Source: Rubrivivax sp.
GTDB lineage: Bacteria; Pseudomonadota; Gammaproteobacteria; Burkholderiales; Burkholderiaceae
DNA: 64,000 nucleotides
Assembly: GCA_016790225.1 (NCBI GenBank)
Contig: JAEUOZ010000006.1
Span: 20,650-84,649 of the forward strand
Reading direction: 5' to 3'
Below, one piece after another: positions 7,441 through 15,379 of this stretch. The notes beneath the pieces are model-generated. The model did not search any database. It saw only the letters and a program-made list of their open reading frames with translations, and was not told where the DNA came from. A program made the translations under genes and the position numbers. Numbering within the stretch: the first letter of the stretch is position 1; the number at the start of each line of letters is the position of its first letter.

Positions 7441-10067
7441 AGCTCAGACGGCTGCGGGTGGAGCAGTTCAAGCGCTTTCGGGCGCCCTTCGAGCTGCGCG
7501 ATCTGACCGAGGGGATCAACCTCATCGCCGCCCCCAACGAATCAGGCAAGTCGACGCTGGTGGAAGCCCTCCGCGCGGCCTTCTTCGAGCGCCACCGCTC
7601 CAGCTCGGTGGAGTACCTGCGGCCTTGGGGCGACAGCGCCGCCACGCCCACGGTGGAACTGGATTTTGAGCTGAACGGCCAGCCGGCCCACCTGCTCAAG
7701 CGCTTTCTCGGCCGGCGCGCCTGTGAACTGCGCATCGGCGGCCAGACACTGGACGGCCAGGCGGCGGAAGATCACCTGGCCGCGCTGCTGGGCTTTCGCT
7801 TCGCGGGCAAGGGCGCCAGCTCCGACGAGCACTGGGGCATTCCCGGGCTGCTGTGGGTGCAGCAGGCGCGATCGCATGAACTCGCGGGCGCCGTGGGCCA
7901 TGCGCGAGACCATCTGCGCCAGGCGCTGGGCCACGCCTTCGGCGAACTGGCGGCCACGCGCGGGGATGCGCTGCTGCAGACCCTGCAGGCGCAGCGCAAC
8001 GAGCTGCTCACGCCCAGCGGCGGCGCGCCACGCGGCGCCTACGAAAAGGCGCTGAAGCTGCACGGCGAGCTTCAGCAGCGCCTGGCCGAGCACCAGGCGG
8101 CGATCGATCGCTACCGCAGCGATGTCGACCGGCTGGCCACGCTGCGCCGCGAACAGGCCCGCGATGATCAGCAACAGCCGGTGCGGCACACGCGCGAGCA
8201 GCTGGCCGCCGCGCAGCGCGCGCTGGACCAGGCGCGCGGCCTGGCCGAGCGGCTTCAGCAAGCGCAGCAGCAGGCGCAGCAGTGGCAGCAGCAGCAGCTG
8301 AACCTGAGCGCGCAGCTGGGCGCGATGCTCACGGAAGCCGCGGCGCTGCCGCAGCGCGAGGCGCGCCTGCTGGCCGCCCGAGAGGCCGCGGCCAGCGCCG
8401 ACGCGCGCGAACGCGAGCAGGACACGCGCCTGGCGCTGGCCCGGGAGGCCGAGGCGCAGGCCCGCGCTGCCCTGGCGCGTGGCCGGGATCAGGCCGAACA
8501 GGCGCGACGTCAGCAGCTGGCGGCCGAACTCAGCGTACGCTGCGAAGCGGCTGCGCTGGCCCTGGCGCGCGCGCAGGAGGCCCAGGACCGCCTGGTGCCG
8601 CTGCTGGCCCAGGTGCAGGCGCTGGCCTTGCCCCAGGGCACCCTGGCCGAGCTGCGCAAGGCGCAGGCCGCGTTGTCCAGGCTGGAAGCCCAGCTGGAGG
8701 CTGTGGCCACCACGCTGGAGCTGGATCTGCTGCCAGGCGTCACCGTGTCGGTGCAGGGCCAGCAGGCGCAAGGCCAGAGCCGGCGCACACTGCTTCAACA
8801 CACGCAGATCGACATCCCCGGCGTGGGCCGGCTGAGCATCGGACCAGGCGGCACCGATATGGACCACTTGCGCCAGAAGGTCGAGACTTCGCGTTCAGCA
8901 CTGCTCGATCGCCTGCGGCCATTGGGCGCCAGCACCCTGGCCGAGCTGGAAACACGCGCCCAGCAACACACGCAGCGCGAAGCCGAGGCCCAGGCGGGCC
9001 ACCAGCTGCTGCAAGGCCTGGCGCCCCGGGGCGTGGCTGCGCTGGAGCAGGAACTGGCCGGGCTGCGCCAGCAGTGGACGATGCTGGGCGGGGGCGCCGC
9101 TGCGGTCGAGCCCGCGGGCATCAGCCCTGAAGACCTTGCCGCGGCCGAGCAGCGGGAGCTGCAGGCCCGCAACGCGGTGGAAACCGCCTCGCAGCGGCTC
9201 AACGATGCCCGGGTGGCCGCCGCCCGGGAGCGTGCGCAGGCGAAGGCGGCCGAGGATGAGCTGGCCTCGCTGGCACGGCTGCTGCAGGATCCGGCCCGTG
9301 CCGCGCGGCAGGCCGCGAGCGCGCAGGCGCTGGCCGAGGCCCAGGCACAGCACGCGCGCGCGCAGCAGGCCAGCCAGCAACTGCAGCAGCAGTCGGCCGG
9401 CCTGAACCTGCAGCTGCTGCAGCAGAACGTGGAGCGCCTCGGCGCCAGCGCCCAGGCGCTGGAGCAGGAACAGCAGCGCCGCGCCCGGGACATCGCCGCG
9501 CTGGAGGCCGCGCTGGAAGCCCAGGGCGCCAGCGGCCTGGAAGAACAGGCGGCCGAGCTGCAGCGAGATGCCCAGACCGCACAGCGCCGCTGCCGGGAAC
9601 TGGCCCAGCGCGCACAGGCCCTGGATCATCTGGTGCAGCTGCTGCGCGACAAGCGCGCGGCGCTGGCGCAGCGGCTGCGCGCGCCGCTGCAGAAGCACCT
9701 GAACCACGCGCTGGGCATCCTGTTTCCCGGTGCGCACATCGAGGTGGACGAGCAGCTGGCGCCTGGACGCCTGACGCGCCAGCTGGCCGGGCGCGAAGAG
9801 ACCGGCAGCTTCGAGGAGATGAGTGTCGGCGCGCGTGAACAGTTGGGCATCGTGGCTCGGCTGGCCTATGCCGATCTGCTGCGCGAGGCCGGACGGCCCA
9901 CGCTGCTGGTCCTGGACGATGCCCTGGTGCACAGCGACGAAGAGCGCGTGGGCTGCATGCAGCAGGTGCTGTACGACGCCGGCCAGCGCCACCAGCTGCT
10001 GATCTTCACCTGCCACCCGGCCGCCTGGCGCGATCTGGGCGTTCCGGTGCGGCGCATCGAAACCTGA
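7437..10067 (+). CDS. SbcC/Rad50-like SMC-family ATPase without a zinc hook
   Basis: This 876-residue protein begins MKLRRLRVEQFKRF and has Walker A APNESGKST at 32-40. Long Gln/Ala/Arg-rich coiled coils fill about 190-420 and 480-760. The C-terminal half of the ATPase has the signature SVGAREQLG near 797 and Walker B LLVLDDALVHSDEER near 823-837. Between the coils there is no CxxC zinc hook; a short beta-rich segment (about 429-471, LDLLPGVTVSV) lies there instead. It starts inside the stop of the SbcD-like gene (ATGA) with GGAG 6 nt upstream, so translation is coupled. The pair is expected to act on DNA ends; the architecture is nearer to YhaN-type proteins than to E. coli SbcC. Confidence 0.88.
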   Translation: MKLRRLRVEQFKRFRAPFELRDLTEGINLIAAPNESGKSTLVEALRAAFFERHRSSSVEYLRPWGDSAATPTVELDFELNGQPAHLLKRFLGRRACELRIGGQTLDGQAAEDHLAALLGFRFAGKGASSDEHWGIPGLLWVQQARSHELAGAVGHARDHLRQALGHAFGELAATRGDALLQTLQAQRNELLTPSGGAPRGAYEKALKLHGELQQRLAEHQAAIDRYRSDVDRLATLRREQARDDQQQPVRHTREQLAAAQRALDQARGLAERLQQAQQQAQQWQQQQLNLSAQLGAMLTEAAALPQREARLLAAREAAASADAREREQDTRLALAREAEAQARAALARGRDQAEQARRQQLAAELSVRCEAAALALARAQEAQDRLVPLLAQVQALALPQGTLAELRKAQAALSRLEAQLEAVATTLELDLLPGVTVSVQGQQAQGQSRRTLLQHTQIDIPGVGRLSIGPGGTDMDHLRQKVETSRSALLDRLRPLGASTLAELETRAQQHTQREAEAQAGHQLLQGLAPRGVAALEQELAGLRQQWTMLGGGAAAVEPAGISPEDLAAAEQRELQARNAVETASQRLNDARVAAARERAQAKAAEDELASLARLLQDPARAARQAASAQALAEAQAQHARAQQASQQLQQQSAGLNLQLLQQNVERLGASAQALEQEQQRRARDIAALEAALEAQGASGLEEQAAELQRDAQTAQRRCRELAQRAQALDHLVQLLRDKRAALAQRLRAPLQKHLNHALGILFPGAHIEVDEQLAPGRLTRQLAGREETGSFEEMSVGAREQLGIVARLAYADLLREAGRPTLLVLDDALVHSDEERVGCMQQVLYDAGQRHQLLIFTCHPAAWRDLGVPVRRIET

Positions 10068-10105
10068 GCCTCGGCTTGATCGGGCCGACGCGCTATCGTC
10101 GCGAC

Positions 10106-11068
10106 ATGAACGTACCGACTACCGGGGCCGCGGCGCGGCCCGAGGTCCTGATCAGCGAGGTCGGCCCGCGCGACGGGCTGCAGAGCGTCAAGGCCACCAT
10201 GCCCACGGCCGCCAAGCTCGCCTGGCTGGACGCATTGCACGCCAGCGGCCTGCGCGAGGTGGAAGCGGCGTCCTTCGTGCCCGCACGGCTGCTGCCGCAG
10301 ATGGCCGATGCGGCCGAGGTCATCCGCCATGCGATCGGCCTGCCGGGCTGGACGGTCATGGCCCTGGTGCCCAACCGGCGCGGCGCGGAAGCGGCGCTGG
10401 CGGCCGGTGTCCACAAGATCACGCTGCCAGTCAGCGCCAGCGAGGCGCACTCGCTGGCCAATGTCCGCAAGACACCGGCGCAGATGGTGGACGAGGTGCG
10501 CGAGATCGTCGCGCTGCGCAACGCCACGGCGCCCGCCGTGGGCATCGAGGCCGGCGTGTCCACGGCCTTCGGCTGCACGCTGCAGGGCGAGGTCAGCGAA
10601 GACGCGGTGATCCGCCTGGCCGAAGCCCTGGCCGAAGCGGGGGTGGACGACGTGGGCCTGTCGGACACCACCGGCATGGCCAACCCGGCGCAGGTGCGGC
10701 GGCTGTTCCAGCGCTGCTTCTCGGCCATCGGCGGCAAGACCGGCGCCGCGCACCTGCACAACACGCGCGGCCTGGGCCTGGCCAACTGCCTGGCGGCCTG
10801 GGACGCGGGCGTGCGCACCTTCGACAGTTCCCTGGGCGGCCTGGGTGGCTGCCCCTACGCGCCCGGCGCCTCCGGCAATGTGGTGACCGAAGACCTGGTC
10901 TTCATGTTCGAGGCCATGGGCATCACCACCGGCGTCGATCTGGCGCGATTGATGGCGGCGCGCGATCCGCTGGCGGCCGGCTTGCCGGGTGAGCCGATCT
11001 ACGGCATGACGCCGCTGGCCGGCCTGCCCAAGGGCTGGCGCAGCACCACGGGAGGTGTCCATGTCTGA
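10106..11068 (+). CDS. Hydroxymethylglutaryl-CoA lyase family enzyme
   Basis: This 320-residue enzyme of the HMGL/DRE-TIM family has the N-terminal EVGPRDGLQS with catalytic Arg and Asp, the metal-binding HLHNTRGLGLAN and the HMG-CoA lyase active-site loop SLGGLGGCPYAPGASGN with the catalytic Cys. It cleaves HMG-CoA to acetyl-CoA and acetoacetate, or a similar 3-hydroxyacyl-CoA. Its stop lies inside the following CoA-transferase gene (8-nt overlap), so the pair probably activates a free acid and then cleaves the CoA ester. ATG 10106 is chosen because the conserved domain starts about 12 residues later. Citramalyl-CoA cleavage is an alternative. Confidence 0.9.
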   Translation: MNVPTTGAAARPEVLISEVGPRDGLQSVKATMPTAAKLAWLDALHASGLREVEAASFVPARLLPQMADAAEVIRHAIGLPGWTVMALVPNRRGAEAALAAGVHKITLPVSASEAHSLANVRKTPAQMVDEVREIVALRNATAPAVGIEAGVSTAFGCTLQGEVSEDAVIRLAEALAEAGVDDVGLSDTTGMANPAQVRRLFQRCFSAIGGKTGAAHLHNTRGLGLANCLAAWDAGVRTFDSSLGGLGGCPYAPGASGNVVTEDLVFMFEAMGITTGVDLARLMAARDPLAAGLPGEPIYGMTPLAGLPKGWRSTTGGVHV

Positions 11069-12323
11069 CGCTCCAAAACAGCCGACGGCTGCTGCCGCAA
11101 GCGACGCGGCGCCCGGGCTCGCCGCGCTGCCGCTGGCCGGCTTGCGCATGGTCGAGTTCACGCACATGGTGATGGGCCCCAGCTGCGGCATGGTGCTGGC
11201 CGATCTGGGCGCCGAGGTCATCAAGGTCGAGCCCGTGGCGGGCGACAACACGCGCAAGCTGCTGGGCAGCGGCGCGGGCTTCTTTGCGGTCTTCAACCGC
11301 AACAAGAAGAGCCTGGCGGTGGACACCAAGGATCCGCGCGGCCTGGAGGTGGTGCTCAAGCTCATCGCCAGCGCCGATGTCTTCAGCGAGAACTTCAAGG
11401 CCGGCACCATGGACCGGCTGGGCCTTTCCAACGCGCGGCTGATGGCCCTGAACCCGCGCCTGATCTGCGTGTCGCTCAAGGGCTTCATGCCCGGCCCCTA
11501 CGAGCACCGCACCGCGCTGGACGAGGTGGTGCAGATGATGGGCGGGCTGGCCTACATGACCGGCCCCGAAGGCCGGCCGCTGCGCGCCGGCTCCAGCGTC
11601 AACGACATCATGGGCGGCATGTTTGCCGCCATCGGCGTGCTGGCCGCGCTGCAGCAGAGGCACCTCACCGGCCGCGGCCAGGAAGTGCAGAGCGCGCTGT
11701 TCGAGAACAACGTGCTGCTGGTGGCGCAGCACATGATGCAGTTTGCGCTGACCGGCAAACCCGCCGCACCGATGCCCAGCCGCATCAGCGCCTGGGCCGT
11801 CTACGACGTCTTCACCGTGAAGGACGGCGAGCAGATCTTTCTGGCCGCGGTGAGCGATACGCAGTGGGCGCTGATGTGCGAGGAATTCGGCTTCGCCGAC
11901 CTGAAGGCCGATACGCGCCTGGCCAGCAACAACGACCGCGTGCGCAGCCGCGAGTGGATGCTGCCGCAGCTGCGCGAACGCTTTGCCGGCCACCCTGCTG
12001 CAGAGCTGGCGCAGCGCTTCGAACGCATCGGCCTGCCCTACGCGCCGATCACCCGCCCGCAGGATCTGTTCAAGGACGAACACCTGATGGCCACCGGCGG
12101 TCTGGCGCCGCTGACCGTACCCGCCGATGCCAGCGGCGCGAGGAGCGCCGTGCAGACCCGCGTGCCGCTGATCCCGCTGTCCCTCTCCGGCCAACGCATG
12201 CCCGTGCGCCTGCCCCCGCCTTCGCTGGGCGAACACTCGCGCGAACTGCTGGCCAGCCTGGGGTATGACACTGCGGCGATCGACGCCCTGGTGGCCGACG
12301 GCGTGGTGGCGGCCGGCGACTGA
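11061..12323 (+). CDS. Family III CoA-transferase (CaiB/BaiF)
   Basis: This 420-residue enzyme has the usual length and motifs of the family: LPLAGLRMVEFTHMVMGPSCG, LADLGAEVIKVEPV, GDNTRKL, FNRNKKSLAVDTKDPRG and the ENFKAGTMDRLGL helix. These enzymes move CoA between carboxylic acids. The ATG at 11061 has GGAGG 5 nt upstream and overlaps the lyase gene by 8 nt; a GTG at 11055 is less well placed. With an HMG-CoA lyase as partner, a plausible role is making HMG-CoA or a methylated hydroxydicarboxyl-CoA from the free acid and succinyl-CoA, as mammalian SUGCT does. The substrate is inferred from context only. Confidence 0.88.
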   Translation: MSDAPKQPTAAAASDAAPGLAALPLAGLRMVEFTHMVMGPSCGMVLADLGAEVIKVEPVAGDNTRKLLGSGAGFFAVFNRNKKSLAVDTKDPRGLEVVLKLIASADVFSENFKAGTMDRLGLSNARLMALNPRLICVSLKGFMPGPYEHRTALDEVVQMMGGLAYMTGPEGRPLRAGSSVNDIMGGMFAAIGVLAALQQRHLTGRGQEVQSALFENNVLLVAQHMMQFALTGKPAAPMPSRISAWAVYDVFTVKDGEQIFLAAVSDTQWALMCEEFGFADLKADTRLASNNDRVRSREWMLPQLRERFAGHPAAELAQRFERIGLPYAPITRPQDLFKDEHLMATGGLAPLTVPADASGARSAVQTRVPLIPLSLSGQRMPVRLPPPSLGEHSRELLASLGYDTAAIDALVADGVVAAGD

Positions 12324-12369
12324 TCGCGGCGAAGACCCGGGTCAAAGGGTCGCCGGCCTGCGGAGATCT

Positions 12370-12762
12370 TCAGCGCAGCTGCCCCTCCACATAGAACCAG
12401 CGCCCCGCCTCGCGCAGAAAACGGCTGGTCTCGTGAAGACGGTGCGCGCGGCCGCCGAGCTTGCTGCGGGCGACAAATTCGACCGTGGCCTCGGTCGGGC
12501 TCGCCGTCAGCACCTGCCTGACCTCCAAACCCAGCCAACGCAGCCCCGGCTCGAAGCTCGGCGGCTCAGCCGGCCGCGTGCTGGCATGCCAGGTGTCGCG
12601 CAGGTAGTCGCCGCGAAGCAGCACATAGGCGCTGTAGCGCGATCGCATCAGGCTCTCGGCGTCAGGCGCCTGCAGGTGCAGGGCGCCGACATGCCAGCGC
12701 GCGCAGCAGTCGCCCAGCCGCAGCGGGCGGCCACAGGGGCAGGGATCGGTGTCGCGGGTCAT
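12370..12762 (-). CDS. YchJ / UPF0225 family SEC-C-type protein
   Basis: This 130-residue protein starts MTRDTDPCPCGRPLRLGDCC, an N-terminal zinc-type cysteine cluster (CPCG...CC). The middle has AESLMRSRYSAYVL and YLRDTWHAS, and the end has the SF2-like segment FVARSKLGGRAHRLHETSRF; all are characteristic of YchJ-family proteins. The family is widespread and of unknown function. ATG 12762 precedes the cysteine cluster; the frame continues upstream without family resemblance. It is convergent with the CoA-transferase and divergent from the M15 peptidase. Confidence 0.88.
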   Translation of the reverse strand: MTRDTDPCPCGRPLRLGDCCARWHVGALHLQAPDAESLMRSRYSAYVLLRGDYLRDTWHASTRPAEPPSFEPGLRWLGLEVRQVLTASPTEATVEFVARSKLGGRAHRLHETSRFLREAGRWFYVEGQLR

Positions 12763-12967
12763 GTTCTGGGGGCGGTCGCGGACATCGCCGGGGCACGTGC
12801 ACACAAGAAGCAGCAGCGTGGCAGGACGGTGGAGCCGAATCGGGGGTGAGACATCATCGCAGCGCGGCGCCGCGTCATCCATCGGGTGGAGAAGCCTTGG
12901 GGCAGACCCACTTGTCCGCCACGCCGCCCGGCGCTACGCTGGCCCCCCTTTGGAGGAGAGCCTTGCC

Positions 12968-13864
12968 ATGAACCTATCGCGCTTCTTTTCGCTGGCGGAA
13001 ATGACGGCTTCTGACACTGCGCGCCAGAAGGGCATCCCCAACGAGCCCGATGCACAGCAGCTGCAACACCTGCGGAACCTGGCCAATGCGGTGCTCGATC
13101 CGCTGCGCGAGGCGGTCGGCGCGCCGATCAAGGTGAGCTCGGGTTTCCGCAGCCCGCAGCTGAACGCCGCCATTCCGGGCTCCAGCAGCACCAGCCAGCA
13201 CTCGCTGGGCCAGGCGGCCGATCTGCAGCCCAGCACGGTCTCGGTACTGGAACTGTTCAAGACCGTCATCCGGCTGGGCCTGCCCTTCGACCAGGTCATC
13301 TTCGAGGCGCGCAGCGCGCAATCCAAGTGGGTGCATGTGTCGCACAAGGCTGGCGCCAACCGCGGCGAGATCCGCGTGGCGCAGTTCGATGCCAACGGCA
13401 AACCGACCAGCTACCCCTTGATCTCACGGGACGCTGCGCTGGCGATGAGCGACCCCACGGCCCCTCGCTCCCGCGGCGCCCGCAGCGCGTTGCCTGCGCT
13501 GACCTATGTGGAGTCCGGCGACGAACCCCACCACGAACCGCCCGCCGAGCAAGCGCCGGCGAAGAAGACCGCCGCGAAGAAGGCGGCACCCCGGAAGACG
13601 GCCGCGAAGGCGCCTGCAGCGAAGGCGCCGCCAGCGAAGAAGGCCGCTGCGAAGAAGACCGCTGCATCGCCAAAGTCGCCGACGGCGAAGAAGGCCGCAG
13701 TCAAAAAAGCCGCGCCCCCGAAGGCCGGCGCGGCGGCCAAGGCGCCGGCAAAGCAGTCCGCCCCCGCAAAGGCCGCGGCCAAGGCTCCCGCCAAGGCAAC
13801 GCCCAAGGCCACCGCCGCAAAGGCTGTGCCCCGCAAATCGCCCGGCCGCAAGTCAGCCGGCTGA
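12968..13864 (+). CDS. M15A-type peptidase with a lysine/alanine-rich H1-like tail
   Basis: This 298-residue protein has a peptidase_M15_3/D,D-carboxypeptidase-like domain at 1-160: SSGFRSPQLNAAI, the zinc motif SQHSLGQAADLQP (H78, D85) and WVHVS (H123). No signal peptide is seen. From about residue 185 to the end it is a repetitive Ala/Lys/Pro tail (AKKTAAKK, AAKAPAAKAP) like histone-H1-like bacterial proteins (AlgP, BpH1), which bind DNA or other polyanions. ATG 12968 has GGAGGAG upstream. The joining of the two parts is unusual; an envelope-targeting or nucleic-acid-binding role for the tail is inference. Tail length may vary between strains because of the repeats. Confidence 0.85.
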   Translation: MNLSRFFSLAEMTASDTARQKGIPNEPDAQQLQHLRNLANAVLDPLREAVGAPIKVSSGFRSPQLNAAIPGSSSTSQHSLGQAADLQPSTVSVLELFKTVIRLGLPFDQVIFEARSAQSKWVHVSHKAGANRGEIRVAQFDANGKPTSYPLISRDAALAMSDPTAPRSRGARSALPALTYVESGDEPHHEPPAEQAPAKKTAAKKAAPRKTAAKAPAAKAPPAKKAAAKKTAASPKSPTAKKAAVKKAAPPKAGAAAKAPAKQSAPAKAAAKAPAKATPKATAAKAVPRKSPGRKSAG

Positions 13865-13914
13865 CCGCCACGCCGACGCGTCGGGCCTGGGCCCAGGGCC
13901 CGGCACCCGGCGCG

Positions 13915-14283
13915 TCAGGTGCTGATGGCCGTCGTGAAGGTGAGGTGGTTGCCGAAAGGATCGCTCAGCGTCATGTCGCGCGTGTTCCAGGGCGTGTCCT
14001 GGAGGTGCGGCCGGCCGTGGCGGTAATCCTTGGCTGCCAGTTCGGCCGCAAAGGCATCGATGTCGCTCACCGCGATGCGCATCGCCGCGCCGGGCGTGGC
14101 GTCGCCATGGTGTTCCGACAGGTGCAGCATGCAGTCGCCGCGGCGGATGCCCATGTACAGCGGGCCGCTGTTGTCGAAGCGGTGCTCGAACACGACTTCA
14201 AAACCCAGAAACTGCAGATAGAACTCGCGCGCCTTGGCTTCGTCGAAGCTGCGCAGGATCGGTGTGGTCTGGCTGAGGTGCAT
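13915..14283 (-). CDS. VOC (glyoxalase/bleomycin-resistance) family protein
   Basis: This 122-residue protein has one vicinal-oxygen-chelate domain of two beta-alpha-beta-beta-beta halves: ILRSFDEAKAREFYLQFLGFEV first, then GAAMRIAVSDIDAFAAELAAK and SDPFGNHLTF. The layout matches small bleomycin-resistance-like proteins that bind ligands as dimers. Catalytic metal ligands cannot be assigned with confidence. ATG 14283 fits the family start; the frame continues upstream as antisense noise. It is divergent from the kynurenine formamidase gene. Confidence 0.82.
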   Translation of the reverse strand: MHLSQTTPILRSFDEAKAREFYLQFLGFEVVFEHRFDNSGPLYMGIRRGDCMLHLSEHHGDATPGAAMRIAVSDIDAFAAELAAKDYRHGRPHLQDTPWNTRDMTLSDPFGNHLTFTTAIST

Positions 14284-14421
14284 GGCGGCCTCGTTCAAGC
14301 TGGCGGAGACGCGATTCGACCACGGCCTGAGCACGCGCCGGGCCGCTTCATTGAACTTGTCTCGCGCCGGTGGTAGCCTCTTCAGCGGCTGCCGGTGCCG
14401 CCGGCATGAAGGCCGCCTGCC

Positions 14422-15342
14422 TTGTCTCATCGCCCCTGTGGTCACGCGTTGAACATCCTGGAGCTCCACCCCGCCGCCGCTGCAGATCGCGAGCGCGCCT
14501 ATTCGCCCAGCTCCTGCATCGGCGGCGACTACCAGCCCTTCCTGCACGCCTATGCGCAGGGCAGTGCGCAGGCTCATGATCGCGCGCAGCAGCTGGGCGG
14601 GCGCTGGATCAGCGCCCGCTACGGGTCGGCGCCCGCTCAGCGCATCCAGCTGTGTCTGCCGCCGCCACCCGCCGATCGCGCCGGCGCCGGCTGCGGGCTG
14701 CTGGTCTTCATCCACGGCGGCTACTGGCAGGAGCTGTCGGCGGCCGATTCGCTGTTCGCGGCCGCGCGCTGCATCGAAGCGGGTCAGGCCTTTGCCGCGA
14801 TCGACTACACGCTGGCCCCGCTGGCCACCGTGGCCGGCATCATCCAGGAGTGCCGGCAGGCCTTTGCGTGGCTGATGCGGCAGGCACCGTGGCAAGGCAT
14901 TGACGCCTCGCGCGTGGTGGTGGCGGGCAGTTCGGCCGGTGCGCACCTGGCGGCCTGCGTGGGCCTGGGCACGCAGGATGAAGCCGGCCCCGTGCCGCCG
15001 CCGCGCGCCCTGGTGCTGGCGTCCGGCCTCTACGATCTGTCACCCTTGCTGGGCACCTCGATCAACGAGGCGCTGCAGCTCGATGAGACGCAGGCGCGCG
15101 CCTGCAGCCCGCTGCACCAGCCGCTGGCCGGCTTTCCGCGCGCGCTGCTGTGCTGGGGCGAAGTCGAGACCGAGGCCTTCAAGGCGCAGAGCCGGCACTT
15201 TGCCCTGGCACTGGCGGACGCGGGTGCCGAGGTGCGAAGCTTCGAGGTCCCGGGCCGCAACCACTTCGACCTGATCCTTGATCTTGCCGAACCCGGCACG
15301 CGGCTGGGCGATGCCACACAGGTGCTGCTGGCGCCCCGTTGA
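14422..15342 (+). CDS. Alpha/beta-hydrolase kynurenine formamidase (arylformamidase-like)
   Basis: This protein of about 300 residues has the HGGYW motif (from residue 98) typical of AFMID-type arylformamidases, the nucleophile elbow GSSAG (about 169-173) and a C-terminal His in PGRNHFDLI. These hydrolyse N-formylkynurenine to kynurenine; the kynureninase gene follows 37 nt later, which supports the role. There is no ATG near the start: TTG at 14422 has GAAGG 9 nt upstream and TTG 14449 is an alternative. The true N-terminus is probably within ten residues of AYSPSSCIGGDY. Unlike the cyclase-fold KynB, this is the hydrolase-fold type. Confidence 0.82.
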   Translation: MSHRPCGHALNILELHPAAAADRERAYSPSSCIGGDYQPFLHAYAQGSAQAHDRAQQLGGRWISARYGSAPAQRIQLCLPPPPADRAGAGCGLLVFIHGGYWQELSAADSLFAAARCIEAGQAFAAIDYTLAPLATVAGIIQECRQAFAWLMRQAPWQGIDASRVVVAGSSAGAHLAACVGLGTQDEAGPVPPPRALVLASGLYDLSPLLGTSINEALQLDETQARACSPLHQPLAGFPRALLCWGEVETEAFKAQSRHFALALADAGAEVRSFEVPGRNHFDLILDLAEPGTRLGDATQVLLAPR

Positions 15343-15379
15343 ACAGGTAGGCTCTCGAACCGCCACCCCGCTGGACGCC

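Noticed and set aside
13504..13851. An Ala/Phe/Gly-rich minus-strand frame that looks like a membrane protein
   Set aside because: It is the antisense of the Lys/Ala-rich repeat tail; AAG/GCC codons read backwards give Phe/Ala/Gly.
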